Of a DNA stretch of 42,776 bases, positions 26,351 to 34,337 are shown piece by piece. Source of the stretch: Myxococcota bacterium (lineage in GTDB: Bacteria; Myxococcota_A; UBA9160; UBA6930). Under the pieces are notes generated by a model. The model saw only the letters and a list, made by a program, of their open reading frames with translations. It was not told the origin of the DNA and ran no database searches. The translations under genes were made by a program, and so were the position numbers. Where the stretch lies: NCBI GenBank assembly GCA_028277885.1, contig JANQFK010000073.1, forward strand, positions 1 through 42,776. Reading direction: 5' to 3'. Every line of letters begins with the position of its first letter. Positions within the stretch are counted from its first letter, which is position 1.

Positions 26351-28212
26351 GCGGGGCGACCCTGCCCCTGCGCGTCGGCCTGCTCGGCGGGCCGAACTCC
26401 GGCAAGACCACCCTCTTCAACGCGCTGACCGGCCTGCGCGCCAAGGTGGCCAACTACCCGGGCGTCACCGTGGAGCGCCGGGAGGGGCGGTTCCCCGGCG
26501 GCGTGGTGCTCGACCTGCCCGGCACCTACAGCCTGAACCCGCTCAGCGAGGACGAGGCCGTGGTGACCCGGGTGCTCGCGGGCGAGGTCGAGGGGGTGGA
26601 GCCGCCCGACGCCCTGGTGGTGACCGCCGACGCGTGCAGCCTGGACCGCGCCCTGCTCTTCGTGGGCCAGGTGCTGCGGCTCGGCAAGCCCACCTGCCTG
26701 GTGGTCACCATGGTGGACGAGCTGCGGGCGCGCGGCGGCGAGCTCGACCTCGAGCGGCTCTCCGCGGCCCTCGGCGTGCCCGTGGTGGGCGTGGTCGGCC
26801 ATCGCGGGCTGGGCCTCGACCGCCTGCTCGCGCTGCTCGACCGGCCCGAGCAGTGGAGCCGCCCGCCGATCCCGCCGCCCGAGGATGCGACGGAGCGCGG
26901 CGCCTGGGCGGAGTCGGTGCTCGAGCGCGTGCACCTGCGCCGGCCGGGCAGCCACCCGGTCACCGAGGCGGTGGACCGCGTCGTGCTGCATCCCGTCGCC
27001 GGCACCGCGCTCTTCGCGGTCGTGATGGTGCTGTTCTTCCAGCTCATCTTCGCCTGGGCGGCGCCCCTCATGGACCTCATCGACGCGGGCGTGGGCGCCC
27101 TCGCGGGCGCCGTGCAGGCCGCCCTGCCCGCCGGCCTGCTGGCGGACTTCCTCGCCGACGGCGTGATCGCGGGCGTGGGCTCCGTGGTGATCTTCCTGCC
27201 CCAGATCCTGCTGCTCTTCACCCTGCTCTACCTGCTCGAGGACGTGGGCTACATGGCGCGCGCCGCCTTCGTGGTGGATCGCGTGATGGGCCGCATCGGG
27301 CTCGAGGGTCGCGCCTTCGTGGCGCTGCTCTCCTCCTACGCGTGCGCGGTGCCGGGCATCATGGCGACCCGCACCGTGCCCTCGCCGCGCCACCGGCTGG
27401 TCACCATCCTGGTGGCGCCCCTGATGACCTGCTCGGCGCGGCTGCCCGTCTACGCGCTCTTCATCGCCGCCTTCGTGCCGGCCACCCCTGTGGCGGGGCC
27501 CCTGGGCCTGCAGGGCCTGGTGCTGCTGGGCCTCTACCTGCTGGGCGGCGTGACGGCCCTGGTCGTGGCCGCGGTGCTGAAGCGCTTCGTGGTGCCCGGC
27601 GAGACCCTGCCCTTCGTGCTCGAGCTCCCGCCCTACCGCCTGCCTCCGCCGCGGCTGGTGCTCTCCCAGGTGTGGGGCGCCGCCTGGGCGTTCCTGCGCC
27701 GCGCGGGCACCATCATCCTGGCGGCCTCGATCGTGCTCTGGTTCCTGCTGAGCTTCCCGCGCACCCCGGCCCCGGAAGGCGCCACGCCGGACGAGGCGGC
27801 GCGCCACGCCGTGGAGCGCAGCATCGCGGGACGCATCGGTCACGCCATCGAGCCCGTGATCGCGCCGCTCGGCTTCGACTGGAAGATCGGCGTCGGCCTG
27901 GTGGCGAGCCTCGCGGCCCGGGAGGTGATCGTCGCCACCCTCGCCCAGATCTACGCCACCTCCGAGGACGACGCCGGCTCCCTGCGCGAGGCGGTCCGGC
28001 GGGACCGGGACCCGCGCACCGGCGAGCTCGTGTTCACCCCCGCCACGGTGGGGGCGCTGCTGGTCTTCTTCGTCTTCGCGCTCCAGTGCGCCTCCACATT
28101 GGCCGTGATGCGGCGCGAGACCAACTCCTGGCGCTGGCCCGCCTTCGCGTTCGGCTATCTTCTCGCCCTCGCCTACGGCGCCGCCTTCCTCACGCAACGG
28201 GTGCTGAGCTAG
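26347..28212 (+). CDS. feoB: Ferrous iron transporter FeoB
   Basis: 621 residues from GTG 26347, overlapping the feoA stop. The N-terminal G domain has G1 'GGPNSGKT' (14-21) and G3 'DLPG' (56-59). The G4 motif, normally Asn-x-x-Asp, reads Thr121-Met-Val-Asp124 (VVTMVDEL), so guanine specificity may be altered. The membrane part has the two Gate motifs around 'GVGSVVIFLPQILLLFTLLYLLEDVGYMAR' and 'LLSSYACAVPGIMATRT', with the conserved Cys, and 'APLMTCSARLPVYALF'. The end has 'DWKIGVGLVASLAAREV'. It imports Fe2+ across the inner membrane. No feoC follows; instead a lipoprotein gene starts 29 nt later. Confidence 0.96.
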   Translation: MSGATLPLRVGLLGGPNSGKTTLFNALTGLRAKVANYPGVTVERREGRFPGGVVLDLPGTYSLNPLSEDEAVVTRVLAGEVEGVEPPDALVVTADACSLDRALLFVGQVLRLGKPTCLVVTMVDELRARGGELDLERLSAALGVPVVGVVGHRGLGLDRLLALLDRPEQWSRPPIPPPEDATERGAWAESVLERVHLRRPGSHPVTEAVDRVVLHPVAGTALFAVVMVLFFQLIFAWAAPLMDLIDAGVGALAGAVQAALPAGLLADFLADGVIAGVGSVVIFLPQILLLFTLLYLLEDVGYMARAAFVVDRVMGRIGLEGRAFVALLSSYACAVPGIMATRTVPSPRHRLVTILVAPLMTCSARLPVYALFIAAFVPATPVAGPLGLQGLVLLGLYLLGGVTALVVAAVLKRFVVPGETLPFVLELPPYRLPPPRLVLSQVWGAAWAFLRRAGTIILAASIVLWFLLSFPRTPAPEGATPDEAARHAVERSIAGRIGHAIEPVIAPLGFDWKIGVGLVASLAAREVIVATLAQIYATSEDDAGSLREAVRRDRDPRTGELVFTPATVGALLVFFVFALQCASTLAVMRRETNSWRWPAFAFGYLLALAYGAAFLTQRVLS

Positions 28213-28241
28213 CCGGTCCGGCGCGAGCAGGGACCCCTCCG

Positions 28242-29099
28242 ATGCCCCTCCGGATCCCCCTTCGCTGCGGCCTCCTCCTCGTCGTCCTGCTCCTGGGCAG
28301 CGTCGCCTGCGGCCCCCGCTACGCGCGCGTCAAGGTCCACGAGGACCCGGAGCTGGTCGTCACCCTGCGCGCCCAGAAGAGCGCCGGAGGTCGCCTCGAC
28401 CGCGGCTTCGCCCACCCCGCCACGATCTCGTCGGTCCGCATCGCCAACATCCTCTCGCGCATCGACGTGCGCCGCGTGGTGAAGGACGGCGCCGGCGAGC
28501 GCGAGCCGGCGGTCCCCACCGAGGCGATCCACACCATCGCGGACGGCGTCTCCAAGGCGCTGAACCGGGCGAACGCCGCCCAGGAGGTGGTCGTGCAGTC
28601 GATCCAGACGCGGCGCCGCCTCGGCATCTTCTCGGACAAGAAGCTCACGGGCCTGGTGCTCTGGATGCAGGACGACCAGCTGGTCGTGAGCGTGACCCAC
28701 GTCGACTACGCGATCGGCCGGGGGCCCAACGACAAGCTGCCCGAGCCCTTCGCCAACCGGCCGGCCACGCGGATCAAGGTCGTGCCCGGCCCGTCCATGC
28801 AGGTGGCGGCGACCAACGCCGTCGCGGTGGACTGGCGGGCGCCGGGCTTCCGCCGGGCCAGCAACCTCCGGCTCGGCGCCGACGGCCGGGTGCGCCGCCG
28901 CACCATCCTGCTGGAGGAGCCCGCCCTCGACACGCCCGGAGCGACCCCGGCGGTGGAGATGCCCGCCGACCTCTCGCCCGAGACGCTTCGCGGGCTCGCC
29001 GACCTCGAGGAGGAGCGCCGCGCGGGCGCCATCTCCGAGAGCGAGTACAACCGCCGCCGGCGCGAGCTGCTCCAGGGCGTCTCCGCCCCGCGCCCGTGA
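28242..29099 (+). CDS. Lipoprotein with C-terminal SHOCT-like motif
   Basis: 285 residues. The signal sequence ends LLLGSVAC with Cys23 as the likely lipidation site. The central part is not a family I recognise; it is rich in beta strands and contains 'AIHTIADGVSKALNRANAAQ' and 'GLVLWMQDDQLVVSVTHVDY'. The last 35 residues, 'LRGLADLEEERRAGAISESE' then 'YNRRRRELL', match the SHOCT motif, a short oligomerisation helix pair. It starts 29 nt after feoB and ends overlapping the possible GTG of the VWA gene, so it is probably co-transcribed with feoAB. A link to iron is inferred from position only. Confidence 0.75.
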   Translation: MPLRIPLRCGLLLVVLLLGSVACGPRYARVKVHEDPELVVTLRAQKSAGGRLDRGFAHPATISSVRIANILSRIDVRRVVKDGAGEREPAVPTEAIHTIADGVSKALNRANAAQEVVVQSIQTRRRLGIFSDKKLTGLVLWMQDDQLVVSVTHVDYAIGRGPNDKLPEPFANRPATRIKVVPGPSMQVAATNAVAVDWRAPGFRRASNLRLGADGRVRRRTILLEEPALDTPGATPAVEMPADLSPETLRGLADLEEERRAGAISESEYNRRRRELLQGVSAPRP

Positions 29100-29194
29100 G
29101 CTTCTCGGCTACCCTGTCGCACCGCGGCGCAAGGGGATCGAATCCGGGCGGCGAGGACGTCGTCCCACCCACTTCGCCACGGGAGAACCGTCTC

Positions 29195-30517
29195 TTGCGC
29201 GCCCCCGTCCACCGCACGCTCCCCGCGGGCCTCGCCTGCGCCCTCGCCTTCGCCGGCAGCGGACCGGCCTCGGCCGAGGCCGAGGCCGCCGCCGTGAAGC
29301 CGCGCTCGGGCGGCATCGAGCTCGTGATCGACACCCCGACCGAGGGCGGCGAGGTGCGCTCCGCGGTCCACATGGTCGAGGTGCGCGGCACCGCGGTGGC
29401 GGCGGGCGGGCGGCCCAGCGAGTTCGACCTCGTGATCGTGATCGACGTCTCCCAGTCCACCCGCGCCGCCAGCGGCGCCGACGTGGACGCGGACGGGCTG
29501 ATCGGCGAGAACCCGCACCTCGGCCTCGTGCTCCCCGGCGAGTTCCCCGACGACATGCTCTCGACGGACCCCGACGACACCGTGCTCGCCGCGGAGGTGA
29601 AGGCCGCGCGCGCGCTGCTCGCCAGCGTGGACCGCCGGCGGGTGCGCGTCGGCCTGGTCTCCTTCTCCGGGGAGGTCGATCCGGCGACGGGCCGGCGCAA
29701 GAGCCGCGAGCAGCGCGACGCCACCCTCGAGGTGCCCCTCACCGACGATTACGAGCGGGTGAGCCGCGCCCTCGACGCGCTCCTGGCCCGCGGCTCCCAC
29801 GGCGCCACCAACTTCGCCGCGGGCATCCGCCTCGCCACCCGCGAGCTGGCCGGGCTCTCCGGAGCCGAGAGCACGCCGCGCCCGGATGCCGAGAAGGTGG
29901 TGCTGTTCCTGACCGACGGCACCCCCACCTTCCCGATCGGGGCCGCCACCATCTCCGACGAGGGCGACCTCGAGGCCGCGGTCAACGCCGCGCGGCTCTC
30001 CCACGCCGCCTCGATCCGCATCAACACCTACGCGCTCGGCAGCGACGCCCTGGCCCGGCCGCTGGCCGCCACCGAGGTGGCGCGGGTGACGCGCGGCACC
30101 TTCACCCCGGTGCTCGAGCCCGCCAGCATCGTAGCCGCGCTCCAGTCCGTCTCCTTCGCCAACGTGGACGACGTCGCCATCCTGAACCTCACCACCCGCG
30201 AGCCCACCGCCGACGTGCGGCTCAACCCCGACGGCAGCTTCGTGGGCTTCGTCCCGGTGCGCGACGGCGCCAACCGCATCCTGGTGAACGCCGTGGCGAG
30301 CGACGGCAGCGAGACCAACCGCGAGCTCGCCATCGAGTTCCAGGTCGCCGAGAGCGAGGGCCGCATGCGCATGCGCGAGCTCGAGCGGCTGCGCCGCATC
30401 AACCGCGAGCTGGCGCTCCAGCTCGAGGCCGAGCGGGTGCGCCGCGAGCGGCGCCGCCTGCGCATGGAGCGCGAGCTCGAGATCCGCGCCGAGCGCCCCG
30501 ACGAGAGCGGGGGCTAG
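29195..30517 (+). CDS. Secreted VWA-domain protein with C-terminal coiled coil
   Basis: 440 residues from TTG 29195. I prefer this start because GGGAG lies 9 nt upstream and a signal peptide begins directly (LRAPVHRTLPAGLACALAFA, ending GPASA). A GTG at 29096 overlaps the previous stop and would add 33 residues without signal character. The VWA domain has a full MIDAS start Asp84-x-Ser86-x-Ser88 (VIDVSQST) and 'VVLFLTDGTPTFP'. A Ca-binding-like insert 'ADVDADGLIG' follows the MIDAS. After the VWA domain comes an Ig-like segment ('DVRLNPDGSFVGFVPV'), and the last 60 residues are a strongly charged Arg/Glu coiled coil. It is exported; the ligand is unknown. Its stop codon TAG is the first base group of the repeat at 30514. 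Confidence 0.82.
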   Translation: MRAPVHRTLPAGLACALAFAGSGPASAEAEAAAVKPRSGGIELVIDTPTEGGEVRSAVHMVEVRGTAVAAGGRPSEFDLVIVIDVSQSTRAASGADVDADGLIGENPHLGLVLPGEFPDDMLSTDPDDTVLAAEVKAARALLASVDRRRVRVGLVSFSGEVDPATGRRKSREQRDATLEVPLTDDYERVSRALDALLARGSHGATNFAAGIRLATRELAGLSGAESTPRPDAEKVVLFLTDGTPTFPIGAATISDEGDLEAAVNAARLSHAASIRINTYALGSDALARPLAATEVARVTRGTFTPVLEPASIVAALQSVSFANVDDVAILNLTTREPTADVRLNPDGSFVGFVPVRDGANRILVNAVASDGSETNRELAIEFQVAESEGRMRMRELERLRRINRELALQLEAERVRRERRRLRMERELEIRAERPDESGG

Positions 30518-30576
30518 GAGGCCGACCCGGGAGGGGTCGGCCTCCGCCGCGAAGCGAGCCCGAAGGGCTCGCTCGG
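30514..30576 (+). repeat. Dispersed two-hairpin palindromic element, copy 2
   Basis: 63 bp, the inverted counterpart of 4341-4403 (59 of 63 positions by eye). Hairpin one: GGAGGCCGACCC (30517-30528) pairs perfectly with GGGTCGGCCTCC (30534-30545), 12 bp with a 5 nt loop. Hairpin two: AGCGAGCCC (30553-30561), GAA, GGGCTCGCT (30565-30573), 9 bp. It begins with CTAG, whose TAG is the stop codon of the VWA gene. It lies between convergent genes and probably terminates or stabilises transcripts from both sides. Confidence 0.8.
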
Positions 30577-30605
30577 CTGGCGGCACCGGGGCTCCCGGCC
30601 GCCCG

Positions 30606-32063
30606 TCACACGTGCAGCGGCGGCCGGCGCTCCCGCCACGGCCGCGCCTCCTCGAGCTGGGCCGCCACCCGGAGCAGCACGTCCTCGCGGCCGGCGGGCG
30701 CCACCAGCTGGACGCCGACGGGAAGCCCCTCGGCGGACTCGTGGAGCGGCAGCGAGATGCCGGGCTGCCCGGTCACGTTGAAGGGCGCCGTGAACATCGA
30801 GAAGGCCGCGGCGCGCCCGAAGCCGTGGAGCGGGTTGTCGGGCTTCGGCGCGAACTCGCCGAGGGGCGGCGCCGGCTCGCCGGTGGTGGGGGTGAGGAGC
30901 AGGTCGAAGCCGCGAGCGCCGTCGGGGGGGCTCCACCAGGCGGCGACCCGGCGCGAGAAGGCCTGGTTCCAGTCGATGGCGGCGAGCAGCTTGGCGGCGG
31001 AGTGCTGCCGGCCCAGCTGCGCCACCGCCCAGGTGAGGGGCTCGACGTCCCTCTCGGTGAGCGCGCGCCCGAGGCGCTCGCCCCACTTGTCGAGGGTGAA
31101 GGCCTCGTTGCTGGTCAGCACCGTCAGGAAGGCGCCCACGGCCTGGGGGTCGTCGAGGGCCGCGGGGTGGTCCTCCTCCACCGTGTGGCCGAGCTCGCCG
31201 AGGGCCGCGGCCGCAAGCTCCACGGCTCGCCGGCACTCGGCGTGGACGTCGCCGCCGCGCGGCGCGCGCGCCAGGAAGCCGATGCGCAGGCGGCCGGGGT
31301 CGGCCCCCACCTCGTCGCGGAAGGGCCGCTCGGGGGTGATGGCGGCGTAGGGGTCGCCGGGCTCGGGCCCCGCCACCACGTCGAGGAGCGTCGCCGTGTC
31401 GCGCACGCTGCGCGTCACGAAGCCCTCCACCGAGAACCCGCCCCAGCGCTCCCCGAGGTCGGGGCCGAAGGAGCTGCGCGCCCGGGTGGGCTTGAGCCCC
31501 ACCAGGCCGCAGTGGGCGGCGGGGATGCGGATCGAGCCACCGCCGTCGCTCGCGTGGGCGATCGCGACCATGCCCGCCGCCACCGCGGCCGCCGAGCCGC
31601 CGCTCGAGCCGCCCGACGAGTGGTCCGGGTTCCAGGGGTTGCGCGTGGGCGGGTAGGCGTCGGGCTCGGTGGTGGGCAGCAGGCCGAGCTCCGGCGTGTT
31701 GGTGCGCCCGAGGCAGATCAGGCCGGCGCGTCGCAGGCGCGCCGCGAAGTGCGTCTCGCTCGGCTCGGTCCAGGCGGCCTCCTTCAGCACCCGCATGCCG
31801 TTGTGGCACGGGTCGCCGGGCCCGTGGGCGCCCAGGTCCTTCAGCAGGAAGGGCACGCCGCGCAGGGGGCCGTCGGGCAGGTCGGCCGAGGCCGCCTCCT
31901 CCCGGGCGGCTTCGAAGCGGGGCAGGATCACGGCGCCGAGCTCGGCGTTGCGCTTCTCGATGCGGGCGATGGCCGCGTCCACGAGCTCCGCGGGGGTCAC
32001 CTCCCCGCGGCGCACGCGCTCGGCCTGGGTCAGGGCGTCCAGGGTCGCGTCGTCTTGGCTCAT
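30606..32063 (-). CDS. Amidase signature family hydrolase
   Basis: 485 residues from ATG 32063; an ATG 9 nt further upstream overlaps a TAGCAT element and is less likely. The Ser-cisSer-Lys catalytic triad of the family is present: Lys75 in 'GVPFLLKDLG', the Gly/Ser-rich loop 'HSSGGSSGGSAAA', and the nucleophile Ser177 in 'DGGGSIRIPAAHCGLVGLKP'. Such enzymes hydrolyse carboxamides; closest by general appearance are the NylA/6-aminohexanoate-cyclic-dimer hydrolase and fatty-amide types, but substrate cannot be assigned. There is no signal peptide, so it is cytosolic. No GatB or GatC neighbour, so it is not GatA. It is divergent from the PLP enzyme and convergent with the VWA gene. Confidence 0.93.
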   Translation of the reverse strand: MSQDDATLDALTQAERVRRGEVTPAELVDAAIARIEKRNAELGAVILPRFEAAREEAASADLPDGPLRGVPFLLKDLGAHGPGDPCHNGMRVLKEAAWTEPSETHFAARLRRAGLICLGRTNTPELGLLPTTEPDAYPPTRNPWNPDHSSGGSSGGSAAAVAAGMVAIAHASDGGGSIRIPAAHCGLVGLKPTRARSSFGPDLGERWGGFSVEGFVTRSVRDTATLLDVVAGPEPGDPYAAITPERPFRDEVGADPGRLRIGFLARAPRGGDVHAECRRAVELAAAALGELGHTVEEDHPAALDDPQAVGAFLTVLTSNEAFTLDKWGERLGRALTERDVEPLTWAVAQLGRQHSAAKLLAAIDWNQAFSRRVAAWWSPPDGARGFDLLLTPTTGEPAPPLGEFAPKPDNPLHGFGRAAAFSMFTAPFNVTGQPGISLPLHESAEGLPVGVQLVAPAGREDVLLRVAAQLEEARPWRERRPPLHV

Positions 32064-32070
32064 GGGCCGC

Positions 32071-32076
32071 ATGCTA
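32071..32076 (-). promoter_or_regulatory. TAnnnT element 7 nt before the amidase start
   Basis: Minus strand TAGCAT ends 7 nt before ATG 32063. It includes the other possible ATG (32072), which favours the downstream start. Predicted leaderless start. Confidence 0.4.
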
Positions 32077-32094
32077 CGCCATCCCGGCTCCAGG

Positions 32095-32123
32095 TTGACC
32101 CTCCCCGGGGGAGGCCTTACGCT
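32095..32123 (+). promoter_or_regulatory. Promoter of the Cys/Met PLP enzyme
   Basis: TTGACC (32095-32100), 17 nt spacer with a CCCCGGGGG palindrome, TACGCT (32118-32123). The leader to the ATG at 32261 would be about 130 nt. I looked in this leader for SAM and SAH riboswitch core motifs and recognised none, but a covariance search would be needed to exclude them. Confidence 0.55.
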
Positions 32124-32135
32124 CTCGGGGCTTCG

Positions 32136-32151
32136 GGTTCGAAGAATGGGT
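32136..32151 (+). repeat. 16-mer GGTTCGAAGAATGGGT, copy 1
   Basis: Identical to 42599-42614. It lies in the leader of the PLP enzyme gene. It is AT-richer than its surroundings. Flanks are not similar. Confidence 0.5.
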
Positions 32152-32260
32152 TGATTTCCGGCGCTTGCAGACCCTCGGACCTCCCGCCCAGGGCCCCCAC
32201 GAGACCCATCGGGATCCGCCCGATTGCTAAGCGCCCCTGACGAAGAGCGAGTCCAGAAGA

Positions 32261-33448
32261 ATGAGCGATCGCCCCAGGAAGCCGGGCGCGTCGACCCGCG
32301 CCGTGCACGGCGGGGAGCGCGACCATCGCGAGTCGAGCTCCGTCAGCACCCCGATCCACCAGACCTCGACGTTCTGGTTCCCCGACTCCGCGGAGCTGCG
32401 CGAGTACGCCGAGGGGCGTCTCGTGCGCGACGAGTACGGCCGCTACAGCAACCCCACCTGGCGCGCCGCCGAGGCGAAGCTCTGCGAGCTGGAGGGCGCC
32501 GAGGAGGCCGTGCTGTTCGCCTCCGGGATGTGCGCCGCCACCACCATGTTCCTGGCGCTGGTCCCCGACGGCGGCCACATCGTCGTCACCAACGAGTGCT
32601 ACCGGCGGACGCGCCAGTTCATCGCCGAGTACCTCTCGAAGACCGGCGTGCAGGTGAGCGTGATCGAGCCCGCCAACACCATCGCGCTGAAGGACGCGCT
32701 GCGCGACGACACGGCGCTCTTCTTCACCGAGTCGCCCACCAACCCGACCCTGCGCGTCATCGACCTGCCCGAGGCGGTGCGCATCGCCCACGAGCGCGGT
32801 GCCCGGGTCGTGATCGACTCCACCTTCGCGAGCCCGGTGAACCACCGCCCCCTCGACGACGGGGCCGACCTGGTGATCCACAGCGCCACCAAGTACCTGG
32901 GCGGCCACAACGACCTGATCGCCGGGGTCGCGGCGGGCCCGGCGGACGTCGTCGCGCCGATCCGCAAGGCCGTGGGCGTGCTCGGCGGCATCCTCGACGC
33001 CCACGCCGCCTGGCTGCTGGTGCGGGGCATGAAGACCCTGGCGCTCCGCATGGCGCGCCACAACGAGAACGCCCTCGAGATCGCCCGCTGGCTCGAGGAG
33101 CGCCCCGAGGTGCGCCGCGTCTGGTACCCGGGCCTCGAGAGCCACCCCGACTACGCGGTGGCGACGCGCCTGCTCTCGGGCTTCGGCGGGGTCGTCACCT
33201 TCGAGCTCGAGACCGACCTCGACGGGGCGGTGCGCTTCACCGACGCCTGCCGGCTGCCCTACATCGCGCCGAGCCTGGGCGGCGTCGAGTCCCTGGTGGA
33301 GATGCCGGTGCTGATGTCCTTCTGGGACCAGACCGAGGAGGACCGGCGCAGCTGGGGCATCACCGACAGCCTGATCCGCCTCGCCTGCGGGATCGAGGAC
33401 ACGGCGGACCTGATCGCGGACCTCGACCAGGCGCTGCGCGCCATCTGA
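32261..33448 (+). CDS. Cys/Met-metabolism PLP-dependent enzyme (cystathionine gamma-synthase/lyase type)
   Basis: 395 residues, fold type I. The PLP-binding Lys211 is in 'VIHSATKYLGGHND', with Asp186 in 'VVIDSTFASP' pairing to the pyridine nitrogen. 'DEYGRYSNPTWRAAE' carries Tyr59 and Arg61, which reach the phosphate of the neighbouring subunit. The C terminus 'APSLGGVESLVEMP' and 'DSLIRLACGIED' binds the substrate carboxylate with its Arg. This family makes or breaks cystathionine, homocysteine or methionine; the active-site Tyr usually in a VYGGT context is in 'NECYRRT', which resembles a subset whose substrate differs from classic MetB, so I give no symbol. It is monocistronic, followed by a hairpin. 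Confidence 0.9.
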   Translation: MSDRPRKPGASTRAVHGGERDHRESSSVSTPIHQTSTFWFPDSAELREYAEGRLVRDEYGRYSNPTWRAAEAKLCELEGAEEAVLFASGMCAATTMFLALVPDGGHIVVTNECYRRTRQFIAEYLSKTGVQVSVIEPANTIALKDALRDDTALFFTESPTNPTLRVIDLPEAVRIAHERGARVVIDSTFASPVNHRPLDDGADLVIHSATKYLGGHNDLIAGVAAGPADVVAPIRKAVGVLGGILDAHAAWLLVRGMKTLALRMARHNENALEIARWLEERPEVRRVWYPGLESHPDYAVATRLLSGFGGVVTFELETDLDGAVRFTDACRLPYIAPSLGGVESLVEMPVLMSFWDQTEEDRRSWGITDSLIRLACGIEDTADLIADLDQALRAI

Positions 33449-33457
33449 GGCTGATCC

Positions 33458-33479
33458 GGGCCGGGCGGGCCCGCGGCCC
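33458..33479. terminator. Hairpin between convergent genes
   Basis: GGGCCG (33458-33463) pairs with CGGCCC (33474-33479), with more G-C pairing possible in the loop. It separates the PLP enzyme gene from the convergent receiver-PilZ gene. No T-run on either side. Confidence 0.45.
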
Positions 33480-34210
33480 TAGAAGGTGTCGCTGCGCGCC
33501 TCTTCGACGTGGGCCTCGATGGCCCTGCGCGCGGCGTCGCCCAGCTCGAAGAACCGGACCCCGACCCCACCGGGCCCGGCCCAGGTGGGCTCCTGGACCC
33601 GCGCCACCACGGCCCGCACCGGCAGGCTGTCGCCGCCGCCCAGGTCGAGGTCGAGGTCGAGCACGGTGCCCACCGCCACGGGCCCCTTGGTCTCCAGGAA
33701 GGCGCCGCTCGCGCTCAGGTCCCGCACCTCCCACACGAGGTGGGGCGCGTCGCGGCGGCTCGGGTCCCAGACCAGGGCCTTGGCGAGGGAGCGCCGCCGC
33801 GCCGGCCGGTGGGCCACCCGGGCCTCGTGCCTGCGCAGCGCCGTGGCGATGTCGCGGAAGGAGAGGGGCTTGGCGAGGTAGGCGAGCGCCCCCATGGCCG
33901 CGGCCCGCTCGGCGTCGGCGGCGTCCCAGCGCGCCGTCATCAGGATGGCGCGCGCGTCCGGGGCCCGCTCCCGGACCTGGGCGAGGACGTCGAAGCCGGA
34001 CCCGTCCGGGAGACCCACGTCGCTCAGCAGCAGCGTGAACTGCGGGCTCTCCTCGAGCACCTCGAGGCTCTCGGCCACGCTGCCGGCCGCCACGACGTGC
34101 TTGGCGTGGGGGGCCAGGACGGCGCGCATCACCTCCTGCACCACGCGGGAATCCTCGACCACGAGCACGGAATCCAGTCCGAACACGAGCCTCTCCTTCG
34201 GAGCCGCCAT
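33479..34210 (-). CDS. Response regulator with receiver and PilZ domains
   Basis: 243 residues from ATG 34210 (MAAPKERLVFGLD); a GTG at 34261 would add 17 residues. The receiver is complete: acidic pair in 'SVLVVEDSRV', phospho-acceptor in 'LLLSDVGLPDGSGFD', Thr in 'AILMTARWD' and Lys in 'YLAKPLSF'. The C-terminal half is a PilZ domain with the c-di-GMP motifs: an Arg-rich 'RPARRRSLAK' and 'DLSASGAFLET' (DxSxxG). It therefore links phosphorylation to c-di-GMP binding, a combination common in deltaproteobacteria for motility or envelope control. It has no DNA-binding domain. It is the last gene of the minus-strand cluster and is separated from the sulfotransferase by a hairpin. Confidence 0.9.
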   Translation of the reverse strand: MAAPKERLVFGLDSVLVVEDSRVVQEVMRAVLAPHAKHVVAAGSVAESLEVLEESPQFTLLLSDVGLPDGSGFDVLAQVRERAPDARAILMTARWDAADAERAAAMGALAYLAKPLSFRDIATALRRHEARVAHRPARRRSLAKALVWDPSRRDAPHLVWEVRDLSASGAFLETKGPVAVGTVLDLDLDLGGGDSLPVRAVVARVQEPTWAGPGGVGVRFFELGDAARRAIEAHVEEARSDTF

Positions 34211-34281
34211 CCGGGGCGTGTCGTCCGGATCGGGGGCGTGTGGTTCGGATCGGCGCGTCACGAGCGCGCCTGAAGCCTCCA

Positions 34282-34312
34282 GTCCGGGCGGAGGGCTCCG
34301 CTGGGGCCGGAC
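34282..34312 (-). terminator. Hairpin between sulfotransferase and receiver-PilZ genes
   Basis: GTCCGG (34282-34287) pairs with CCGGAC (34307-34312), and inside it GCGGAG (34288-34293) pairs with CTCCGC (34296-34301). This could end the phosphodiesterase-sulfotransferase transcript, making the regulator a separate unit. Confidence 0.4.
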
Positions 34313-34337
34313 CGGCTTCGCCGCCTCCCCCGGGCCT

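Noticed and set aside
29136..29160. GGGGATCGAATCC resembling a tRNA T-arm before the second VWA gene
   Set aside because: No matching acceptor, D or anticodon arms can be folded around it.
32124..32260. Possible SAM or SAH riboswitch in the leader of the Cys/Met PLP enzyme
   Set aside because: I could not find the conserved cores of the known classes; left as a question for a covariance-model search.
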